Shown: one piece after another, positions 1-6,160 of the stretch
How the letters are laid out: every line of letters starts with the position of its first letter
Position numbering within the stretch: the first letter of the stretch is position 1
From: Crickella sp963642455
Lineage (GTDB): Bacteria; Bacillota; Clostridia; Peptostreptococcales; Anaerovoracaceae
Assembly (NCBI GenBank): GCA_963642455.1
Contig: CAVIGM010000039.1
Span: forward strand, 1-9,996
Direction: 5' to 3'
Length of the DNA stretch: 9,996 nucleotides
The notes under the pieces: generated by a model
What the model was told of the DNA's origin: nothing
What the model saw: only the letters and a program-made list of their open reading frames with translations
Database searches by the model: none
Program-made: the position numbers and the translations under genes

Positions 1-104
1 CGCTCGATTTTCTCTATTTTTTTGAATCCCAACGCTTCGCTGCGCCTGCCCGAGCCTCTCCCAACGCCGCGCCGCGCGATCTCCTAAGAATTTTCCGCTC
101 GAGA
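1..104. other. Window edge, no supportable gene
   Basis: This stretch is GC-rich and pyrimidine-rich, with no start codon preceded by a plausible ribosome site. One + frame is open from the edge to a TAA at 85-87 and another to a TGA near 137. Either could be the tail of a gene truncated by the window, but the predicted residues are low-complexity (rich in Pro, Arg and Ala) and resemble no family I know. Together with the promoter and repeats that follow, it makes a gene-free 314-base region ahead of the Fic gene. Confidence 0.4.
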
Positions 105-133
105 TTGACAATTGGGGAACATTTGCGTATTAT
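105..133 (+). promoter_or_regulatory. Sigma-A type promoter for the Fic gene
   Basis: A perfect -35 box TTGACA (105-110) is followed after exactly 17 bases by TATTAT (128-133), which matches five of six bases of the -10 consensus. Transcription would start near position 140. That gives an unusually long leader of about 175 nt before the ATG at 315, filled with GC-rich repeats. No operator palindrome is evident over the boxes. It is the best promoter match I found in the window. Confidence 0.8.
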
Positions 134-165
134 TTGATATAGAAATGCTCCCCAAATCGCAAGTT

Positions 166-294
166 GCAAGGGCCCTCAGAGCCGCAAGCCGCAGGCCTCG
201 AACCGCAAGGGCCTCAGAGCCGCAAGCCGCAGGCCTCGAATCGCAAATCGCAAGGGCCTCAGAGCCGCAAGCCGCAGGCCGCAAGGGCCCTCAA
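166..294 (+). repeat. GC-rich degenerate direct repeats in the fic leader
   Basis: Three copies of a unit beginning GCAAGGGCCTCAGAGCCGCA and continuing through GCAGGCC start at 166, 205 and 250, with a partial fourth copy at 281-294. Spacing is irregular (39, 45 and 31 bases) because the link after the shared part varies (CTCGAACC, CTCGAATCGCAAATC, or none). Inside each unit GGCCT can pair with a later AGGCC, so each transcribed unit could form a small hairpin. The block lies between the predicted transcription start and the ribosome site AAGGAG at 301-306. Whether it regulates fic or is neutral slippage DNA cannot be decided here. Confidence 0.85.
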
Positions 295-314
295 ATATAT
301 AAGGAGAACAAATA

Positions 315-1370
315 ATGGCAGCGCAATATAATGAAATACAAGAATTGCTCAGAAGTCGCGCCGACCTCAACGCAAGACTTAATCTATTGCCTTATGACGG
401 CACTCCCGAGATTAAGGAACGCGGCGAGGGGAAATACCTTTATGTAAGAAAACGCGTGGCAGGTAAGCAGACGTCCACTTATGTTGGCACATATAGCGAG
501 GATTTGTATAATCTGCTTCTGAGAAATGCCAGGGAAGCTCGCGAGATTAGGAAATCGCTTCGAAGCATTGAGAAGCAGCTTGTCGCGGCCGGCTATTCTG
601 AGGACGAGCTTTCCGCTGAAGTTATAAGAAATATCGATTTTGCACGCGCGAATATGAAGATGGCGATCTATGATCAGACTGTTTTGGAGGGCGTTGCGAC
701 ATCTTATCCGCAGACGGAGGAAATCATAGATAATGGAAAAGTATCTGGCATGACGGCTACCGATGTGCAGAAAATCCTGAATTTGAAGCATGCGTGGGAG
801 TTTATTCTGGATCGAGATGTGGTCACAAGCCGCAGCGATTACTATATGCTGAGCCATATTGCGAGGCTCGTCAATGAAGGTTTTCTTGCGGAAGGCGGCC
901 GAATCCGCGGTGTCCCTGTTGCCATAGATGGCTCGGCTTATGTTTCGCCCCTGCCGATTGAGTCAGATGTAAAAGACGAGATTCGCAAGATCGTGGGCGA
1001 GAAGGGCTGTGCGAAAGGCGGCGCAGATTGCGACACAGAGGGAAGTGCAAAAGGCGACGCAGATTGCGACACAGAAGGAAGTGCAAAAGGCGGCGCGGAT
1101 CCTGACGCAAAGGGCGGCGCGGTCGATGTAGCTATCAGGCTATGCCTTTACTGCATGAAGACGCAGATTTTCTCGGATGGCAATAAGCGCGCTTCTGTTA
1201 TCTTTGCGAACCATTATCTCATTTCCCACGGAGGAGGTTTTCTTGTAATTCCTGAGAAGGAAGTACCAGAATTCAAGAAATTGCTCGTCAAATATTACGA
1301 AGGCGAAGACATATCTGTTATTGCGCGCTTTATGAAGGAGCGCTGTTGGAGCACGCCCGAGCGTAACTAA
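315..1370 (+). CDS. Fic-family protein with glutamine in place of the catalytic histidine
   Basis: Predicted cytoplasmic Fic-fold protein of 351 aa. Canonical Fic enzymes transfer AMP or another phosphate-containing group to target proteins. The ATG at 315 follows AAGGAG (301-306) at 8 nt. Residues 1-100 form a charged N-terminal helical region with a short beta-like stretch (KYLYVRKRV near residue 40). Residues 122-126, TVLEG, resemble the inhibitory helix (S/T)xxxE(G/N) but with Thr one place off. The core motif QIFSDGNKRAS (284-294) keeps Phe286, Asp288, Gly289, Asn290, Lys291 and Arg292. However, the usual leading His is Gln284, so classical AMP transfer is doubtful. The following ANHYL and the C-terminal segment with paired Tyr near residue 338 fit a group of Firmicutes Fic-like proteins that I recall also carrying Gln here. 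Residues 232-269 are a 12-aa tandem repeat insertion placed before the active-site helix. No antitoxin gene adjoins it. Substrate and activity are unknown. The family call is secure. Confidence 0.9.
   Translation: MAAQYNEIQELLRSRADLNARLNLLPYDGTPEIKERGEGKYLYVRKRVAGKQTSTYVGTYSEDLYNLLLRNAREAREIRKSLRSIEKQLVAAGYSEDELSAEVIRNIDFARANMKMAIYDQTVLEGVATSYPQTEEIIDNGKVSGMTATDVQKILNLKHAWEFILDRDVVTSRSDYYMLSHIARLVNEGFLAEGGRIRGVPVAIDGSAYVSPLPIESDVKDEIRKIVGEKGCAKGGADCDTEGSAKGDADCDTEGSAKGGADPDAKGGAVDVAIRLCLYCMKTQIFSDGNKRASVIFANHYLISHGGGFLVIPEKEVPEFKKLLVKYYEGEDISVIARFMKERCWSTPERN
1008..1121 (+). repeat. 36-bp in-frame tandem repeat inside fic
   Basis: Two 36-bp units (1008-1043 and 1044-1079) and a diverged third (1080-1121) encode CAKGGADCDTEG, SAKGDADCDTEG and SAKGGADPDAKGGA. 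The unit length is a multiple of three, so the frame is kept. The segment is rich in Gly, Ala and Asp and is probably a flexible surface loop just before the helix that leads into the Fic motif. High identity between the first two units points to a recent expansion. Confidence 0.92.
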
Positions 1371-1474
1371 GCATACCGCGCGCATCGGAGCGTATCTCAT
1401 CAAACTGAAGCACGCGCGCATCGGAGCGTATCTCATCAAACCGAGGCACGCCCGAGCATAACTAAGCATACCGC
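1351..1474 (+). repeat. A-B-B-A repeat across the fic stop codon
   Basis: A 29-bp element (1351-1379) contains the last codons and stop of fic. It recurs at 1446-1474 with one base changed. Between them lie two copies of a 36-bp unit starting CGCGCGCATCGGAGCG (1377-1412 and 1413-1448) that differ at two bases. The order is therefore A-B-B-A, with short overlaps at the joins. The block fills most of the gap between fic and tex. A run of T follows (1477-1483), but no stable hairpin precedes it, so I do not call a terminator. Confidence 0.9.
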
Positions 1475-1519
1475 AACTTTTTTTATAAGACACTACAACA
1501 ACTACAAAGGACAACAAGC

Positions 1520-3703
1520 ATGAACATTTACACCACAATCGCCAAAGAACTTAAGATTAAAGAAGAGCAGGTCAGAAAGACGGTCGAGCTGATCGACGAG
1601 GGCAACACCATTCCTTTCATTTCCCGTTATAGAAAAGAAGTGACGGGCGGTCTGAACGACGAGGTTCTAAGAGAGCTCGACGACAGGCTGAGATATTTGC
1701 GCAATCTCGAAGAGCGAAAGGAAGAGGTCGTAAGGCTTATCGAGGAGCAGGGCAAGCTTACCGAAGAGATTAGAGCCGATATTGAGGCGGCGGAGCTCCT
1801 TCAGAGGGTTGAGGACATCTATAAGCCATATAAGAAGAAGAAAGCTACGCGTGCTTCGAAGGCGAAGGAAAGAGGCCTCGAATCGCTGGCGAAGATGATA
1901 CTCGAACAGAAGCTCGAGAAAGGCGACTGCCGTGAACTTGCGGCTGAATATGTGCATATAGATGAAGATAAGCCCGAGCTTTCCGTGCCTGATGAAGAGG
2001 CTGCGCTTGCTGGAGCTTGCGATATTATCGCGGAGCAAATATCTGACGATGCCAACCTAAATGGTGCAATCAGAGAGAAAACAAGCAAGGCCGGAGTGCT
2101 TGAAACTCAGGCGACAGACCCCGAGGCAGAGTCGGCTTACGAAATGTATTATGATTCGCACGAGGGCCTTTCGAAAATCCCTAATCACAGAATTCTTGCG
2201 ATTAACCGTGGCGAGAAGGAGAATTACATCAAGGTTAAGACCGTTATCGACCAGACCATGATAGAGGATTTGATTGCCAAGAAATATATCAGCAATCAGA
2301 GAAGTATTTTCAAGGATTATCTTGACCGCACAATAGACGATTCATACAAGAGGCTAATTGCGCCATCTATCGAGCGCGAGATAAGAGCTGCTCTTACCGA
2401 GAGAGCTGAGGAAGAGGCAATAAAGATTTTTGCACAGAACACCAAGAATCTTCTCATGGTGCCTCCTGTAAAAGGAGCAAGAATCATCAGCATAGATCCG
2501 GGCTACAGAACGGGCTGCAAGGTGGCGGTGCTCGACGAGACAGGCAAGCTTCTTTCCAATACCACAATATATCCGACCGCGCCAAGATGCGATGTTGACG
2601 GCACGAAGAAGACACTCGCACAGCTTGCGAGAAAATACGACATCAATACAATCGTAATCGGAAACGGAACGGCGAGCAGGGAGACCGAGGAAGTCGTTGC
2701 GGATTTTATCAAAGAGAGCGGACTTAAGCTTCGCTATACCATCGTAAATGAGGCGGGCGCTTCGGTCTATTCGGCGTCCAAGCTTGCGAGCGAGGAATAT
2801 CCGGAACTTGATGTCACAACAAGGGGCGCAATGTCGCTTGGAAGAAGGCTGCAGGACCCTCTTGCCGAGCTTGTTAAGATAGACCCAAGGAGCATCGGCG
2901 TTGGCCAATATCAGCATGATATGAATCAGAATAAGCTTGAATTTGCTCTTCGCAATGTCGTAGAAGACTGCGTTAACAGAGTCGGAGTTGACCTCAATAC
3001 CGCAAGCCCTTCGCTTCTTTCGTATATTTCGGGCATCAATATGGGAATCGCTCGCAATATAGTCTCGTATAGAGAAGAGCACGGAAGATTCACAGATAGA
3101 AAAGAGCTTCTTAAGGTCGCTAAGCTCGGACCTAAGGCTTACACGCAATGCGCGGGTTTTCTGAGAATCAGCGGCGGAGCAAATCCTCTCGATAATACGT
3201 CCGTTCATCCCGAATCCTATGATGTCGCACAGCAGCTTCTTGCAAAAGCAGGCCTTAAGCTCTCGGAGTTACAAGGTGGTGTGCCAGATATAGAGGCAAG
3301 GCTCGGCTCGGCAATGGGCGGCAAGCTAAGTATCGCAGAGCTTGCGAAGGAGCTTAATGTAGGCTCGCCTACAATCAAGGACATTATCGAGGAGATTAAG
3401 AAACCAGCTCGAGATCCTCGTGAGGATGCGCCGGCTGTGGTATTTCGAAATGATGTAAGAAGCTTCGATGATCTTCGAGAGGGCATGGAAATGACAGGTA
3501 CGGTTCGAAACGTGGTTGACTTCGGTGCCTTCGTCGATATCGGAGTAAAGAACGACGGACTTGTGCATATTTCGCAGCTTTCCGACAAATTCGTTAAGCA
3601 TCCTATGGATGTCGTTGCTGTCGGAGACACCGTCAAGGTTAGGATAATCTCAATCGACAAGGCTAAACAGAGAGTCGGCCTCACGATGAAGGGCCTATCC
3701 TAA
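1520..3703 (+). CDS. tex: Tex, S1-domain RNA-binding transcription accessory protein
   Basis: A cytoplasmic nucleic-acid-binding protein of 727 aa, within the usual length of Tex/YhgF/YdcI proteins. Tex is linked to transcription and RNA metabolism and stress tolerance; its exact reaction is not settled. The ATG at 1520 follows AAAGGA (1506-1511). Domains in order: an N-terminal helical/HTH region containing ISRYRKEVTGGL (about residues 33-44) and DIYKPYKKKK (about 95-104); a YqgF/RNase H-like domain beginning IISIDPGYRTG with Asp326; a helix-hairpin-helix region (about 490-550) that includes NTAS and GPKAY; and a C-terminal S1 RNA-binding fold (about 653-726) with GTVRNVVDFGAFVDIG and DGLVHISQLS. 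All expected domains are present and intact. It stands apart from fic by a 149-base repeat-filled gap with no obvious promoter, so read-through from the fic promoter is possible. No functional link to its neighbours is implied, since Tex is a common housekeeping gene. Confidence 0.97.
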   Translation: MNIYTTIAKELKIKEEQVRKTVELIDEGNTIPFISRYRKEVTGGLNDEVLRELDDRLRYLRNLEERKEEVVRLIEEQGKLTEEIRADIEAAELLQRVEDIYKPYKKKKATRASKAKERGLESLAKMILEQKLEKGDCRELAAEYVHIDEDKPELSVPDEEAALAGACDIIAEQISDDANLNGAIREKTSKAGVLETQATDPEAESAYEMYYDSHEGLSKIPNHRILAINRGEKENYIKVKTVIDQTMIEDLIAKKYISNQRSIFKDYLDRTIDDSYKRLIAPSIEREIRAALTERAEEEAIKIFAQNTKNLLMVPPVKGARIISIDPGYRTGCKVAVLDETGKLLSNTTIYPTAPRCDVDGTKKTLAQLARKYDINTIVIGNGTASRETEEVVADFIKESGLKLRYTIVNEAGASVYSASKLASEEYPELDVTTRGAMSLGRRLQDPLAELVKIDPRSIGVGQYQHDMNQNKLEFALRNVVEDCVNRVGVDLNTASPSLLSYISGINMGIARNIVSYREEHGRFTDRKELLKVAKLGPKAYTQCAGFLRISGGANPLDNTSVHPESYDVAQQLLAKAGLKLSELQGGVPDIEARLGSAMGGKLSIAELAKELNVGSPTIKDIIEEIKKPARDPREDAPAVVFRNDVRSFDDLREGMEMTGTVRNVVDFGAFVDIGVKNDGLVHISQLSDKFVKHPMDVVAVGDTVKVRIISIDKAKQRVGLTMKGLS

Positions 3704-3722
3704 GTTACATATAGCGATGAAT

Positions 3723-3768
3723 CGCGAAGCATTGCAAGAACCGCGAAGCATCGCAAGAATCGCGAAGC
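3723..3768 (+). repeat. 19-bp tandem repeat downstream of tex
   Basis: Two 19-bp units CGCGAAGCATTGCAAGAAC (3723-3741) and CGCGAAGCATCGCAAGAAT (3742-3760) are followed by a partial third (3761-3768). They start 20 bases after the tex stop codon. A short GCGAT/ATCGC inverted pair lies just upstream (3714-3725), but its two-base spacer is too small for a hairpin. No run of T follows, so this is not called a terminator. Confidence 0.88.
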
Positions 3769-3780
3769 CGAATACTTTCA

Positions 3781-3830
3781 TTGAAATATGCAATTACATA
3801 TCGCGGTTTTCTATGCAAAATTTATGCAAT
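3781..3830 (+). promoter_or_regulatory. AT-rich control region with three TATGCAA copies ahead of yhgE1
   Basis: TATGCAA occurs at 3787-3793, 3812-3818 and 3823-3829. The last two are 11 bases apart, about one helical turn. The first overlaps an inverted pair ATATG (3786-3790) and CATAT (3797-3801) separated by 6 bases. The region is clearly more AT-rich than the repeat before it and should contain the promoter of the YhgE operon. I cannot place a consensus -35/-10 pair with confidence. A regulatory role is inferred only from position and repetition. Confidence 0.35.
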
Positions 3831-3883
3831 TTTTCACATAAGAAAGCTTGAATATTTGGGCGGATAGTAGGACAATAAAGGGT

Positions 3884-6160
3884 ATGAATTTCGACATTAT
3901 TAAAGGTATTTTCATAAGAGACGTCAAAAGGCTGCTACACAACTGGGTTGCTGTAGTGGTTATTTTGGGTATTTGTTTTCTGCCTGCCCTTTACGCATGG
4001 TTCAATATAGGGGCGAATATGGACCCTTATCAGAATACTGGCAACATCCTAATCGGCGTGGCCTCCTGTGACGAGGGCGCAAGCTCAGAGCCAACAGGCG
4101 AAATAAATATAGGCGATATGATTACGGACAAGCTCAAGGATAATGACCAGCTTGGCTGGCGTATCGTAAGCAAGAAGCAGGCTCTTGAAGGTGTTGAAAG
4201 CAGCGAATATTATGCATCGATAATCATTCCGAAGGATTTCAGCCAGCAGATGCTTGACTTCTTAAATGGCAGTGTTGGTGCACCTAAGCTCAAATATTAT
4301 GTAAACGAGAAAAAGAATGCCATCGCGCCTAAGGTTACGGATACAGGAGCAAGCACGCTTCAGACCATGATCAACCAGACTTTTCTTATGACTGCCTCAG
4401 AGGTCGTAAGTGAAATAATAGCCGAATACTCGGGTATTGCGGTGGGCGAAATAGGAAATGCCCAGTCGCAGGCAATTATGAATCTCGAGCAGGTTAAGAA
4501 TATAATTTCCCAATATACGAGATTGAACAAGAACGCAAGCCAGTCTATTTCTGCAAGCAAGAATGAGATTACGAAAGGACAGCAAGCCCTTACACAGGCA
4601 CAGAAGGAACTTCCTATTGAGGCGGCGGCCATACTCGGATCTGAGCTTACAAGGATGAATACGATTCTTGCATCAATGAAAGACGGCCTAACCAGTGCCA
4701 ACAGGGTTCTGATCAAATCAAATACCAGTCTTAACCAAATAAGTGCGCAGGTAAATAATACCGAAGCGGAAATCCAAGCTATACAAGGCCTCGACGTCGT
4801 GCAGAAGCTATCTGAACTTAGCGGACTTGATCCTAATGAGGTTTCGGACTTCATGGAATCACCTATTCAAGTAGAGAGCAAGGCGCTGTATCCTGTTAAG
4901 AATTACGGAAGCGGAATGACGCCTTTCTATACTATGCTGGCTATTTGGGTTAGCGGACTTGTGCTTATAGCAATCATACATCTTGAAGTTGATAGAGAAG
5001 GCTTCGAGACAGCAAGCCCTAACGAGGCATATCTTGGAAGATGGCTTCTATATATTTCAATCGGACTTATCCAAGCTGTTGTTATCTGCCTTGGAGATAT
5101 TCTCTTGCTTGGCGTTCAATGCAAGCATCCTCTCTTGTTCTGCATAACGGGGCTTGTTGCAAGCGTCTGCTTCGTAAGTCTAATCTATGCGCTTGCGGTC
5201 AGCTTCAGGCATATCGGAAAAGCCCTTGCGGTAATTCTTGTAATTCTGCAGATTCCGGGCTCCTCCGGCACCTATCCGACCGAACTTCTGGGTGCTTTTT
5301 TCCAGAAGTTAAGCCCGTTTCTTCCTTTTACATACGGAATAAACGCGATGAGAGAAGCAATAGCTGGACTCTATCGTAACTACTACATAAATAACCTTCT
5401 GATTCTCGTCGTTTTTACCGCGGTGGCAATGTTCATAGGCCTCGTTGTTAGAACTCTTATGCTTAATTTGAATAGAGTATTCGATATTGAGCTTGGCAAA
5501 ACAGGGCTTATCGAGACCGAGGAAATCGGCCAGAAATACGAGAATAAGAAATTCAAGGCGGCCGCAAGAATCCTGATGGGCGATAAGAGAACTCAGGAGA
5601 AGATAAATGAGGCAAGGGAGCGTTTCGAGGCGAAGTATCAGCAAAGAGCTGGTCGGGGAATTCTGCTGATGATTACAATTCCTATGGCTCTGATGTTTCT
5701 CATGTTCTTCTTAGAGGCGAAGATGATAATGCTGACAATATGGATTATCACCTTTATCGGCCTTGATGTATATCTTATTATGCTTGTATTTATACATAGA
5801 AGAAATGAAGAGGAAGCAGAGGAAACAGAAGAAATAGTTGCGGCAGTGGAGGCACGAGTAGAGGCCGAGGTCGCAGAAGAAAGAGCAGAAGAAAGAGCGC
5901 ATGCAGCAAGAACTTCAGAAGAAAGAATGCGTGCAATAGCTCGAATAATAGCAGAAGAAAGAGCGCGTGCAGCGGCCAGAACACCGGCAGAAAGAGCGCG
6001 AGTAGAAGCCAGAATAGCAGAAGAAAGGGCACGCGAAGGAGCCAAGATAGCAGAAGAAAGAGCGCGTGCGGAAGCCGAAATGGCAGAAGAAAGAGCACGT
6101 GCAGCAGCTGAGATGGCAGAAGAAAGAGCGCGTGCGGGAGGTGAAGTGACTAATGAGTAG
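3884..6160 (+). CDS. YhgE/Pip-family membrane protein with hendecad coiled-coil tail
   Basis: A polytopic membrane protein of 758 aa from the YhgE/Pip family (related to ABC-2-type permeases and to the Lactococcus phage-infection protein). Transport role and substrate are unknown. ATG 3884 is chosen over an upstream in-frame TTG (3848) because TAGGA lies at 3868-3872 and the family's amphipathic N-terminus starts here. TM1 is at about residues 21-41, ending in LYAWFNIGANMDPYQNTGN, the family signature. A large extracytoplasmic helical domain follows (about 42-345). Then come TMs at about 347-368, 387-411, 416-441, 447-465 and 504-527, with CKHPLLF and a conserved AMREAIAG before the last. Beyond the normal family end it adds a linker, two further TMs (about 592-612 and 616-640) and a charged tail built of 11-residue AEERARA repeats. 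The next gene, a paralogue, overlaps its end by 8 bp. The two probably form a membrane complex (inference). Intact; the tail is the unusual part. Confidence 0.93.
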   Translation: MNFDIIKGIFIRDVKRLLHNWVAVVVILGICFLPALYAWFNIGANMDPYQNTGNILIGVASCDEGASSEPTGEINIGDMITDKLKDNDQLGWRIVSKKQALEGVESSEYYASIIIPKDFSQQMLDFLNGSVGAPKLKYYVNEKKNAIAPKVTDTGASTLQTMINQTFLMTASEVVSEIIAEYSGIAVGEIGNAQSQAIMNLEQVKNIISQYTRLNKNASQSISASKNEITKGQQALTQAQKELPIEAAAILGSELTRMNTILASMKDGLTSANRVLIKSNTSLNQISAQVNNTEAEIQAIQGLDVVQKLSELSGLDPNEVSDFMESPIQVESKALYPVKNYGSGMTPFYTMLAIWVSGLVLIAIIHLEVDREGFETASPNEAYLGRWLLYISIGLIQAVVICLGDILLLGVQCKHPLLFCITGLVASVCFVSLIYALAVSFRHIGKALAVILVILQIPGSSGTYPTELLGAFFQKLSPFLPFTYGINAMREAIAGLYRNYYINNLLILVVFTAVAMFIGLVVRTLMLNLNRVFDIELGKTGLIETEEIGQKYENKKFKAAARILMGDKRTQEKINEARERFEAKYQQRAGRGILLMITIPMALMFLMFFLEAKMIMLTIWIITFIGLDVYLIMLVFIHRRNEEEAEETEEIVAAVEARVEAEVAEERAEERAHAARTSEERMRAIARIIAEERARAAARTPAERARVEARIAEERAREGAKIAEERARAEAEMAEERARAAAEMAEERARAGGEVTNE
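5803..6145 (+). repeat. 33-bp repeats coding a hendecad coiled coil
   Basis: The C-terminal tail of yhgE1 is Glu/Arg/Ala-rich from about 5803. It becomes a regular 33-bp tandem array with units at 6014-6046, 6047-6079, 6080-6112 and 6113-6145. The peptides are IAEERAREGAK, IAEERARAEAE, MAEERARAAAE and MAEERARAGGE. Older, more diverged units precede them, including one with a 12-residue step. Eleven-residue periodicity is typical of hendecad coiled coils. The last unit changes its end to GCGGGAGGTGAA, which doubles as the ribosome site of the next gene. The complementary strand is open in several frames here, but only as shadows of the repeat. Confidence 0.9.
6135..6143 (+). promoter_or_regulatory. 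Ribosome site of yhgE2 inside the last yhgE1 repeat
   Basis: GGGAGGTGA at 6135-6143 sits 9 bases ahead of the ATG at 6153 and fixes that start. It lies inside coding sequence, in the last hendecad unit, where the other units read GCAGCAGCT or GCGGAAGCC and lack GGAGG. The start codon precedes the stop of yhgE1 (6158-6160), which favours translational coupling. Confidence 0.85.

Noticed and set aside
1..87. 3' end of an upstream gene
   Set aside because: An open frame of 28 codons to a TAA exists, but the residues are low-complexity and nothing identifies a family.
1377..1448. Possible CRISPR array (36-bp repeats)
   Set aside because: The units are directly adjacent with no spacers, only two copies exist, and no cas genes are near. 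The same applies to the 36-bp units at 1008-1121, which are coding.
1140..1538. Reverse-strand open frame across the end of fic
   Set aside because: It overlaps fic, its repeated peptide reflects the A-B-B-A block, and no family resemblance or ribosome site is seen.
3714..3768. Terminator after tex
   Set aside because: The only inverted pair (GCGAT/ATCGC) has a two-base loop, and no T run follows.
3848..3883. Upstream TTG start for yhgE1
   Set aside because: It has only a weak AGAAAG ahead of it and adds 12 residues unlike the family N-terminus. ATG 3884 begins at the expected amphipathic segment.
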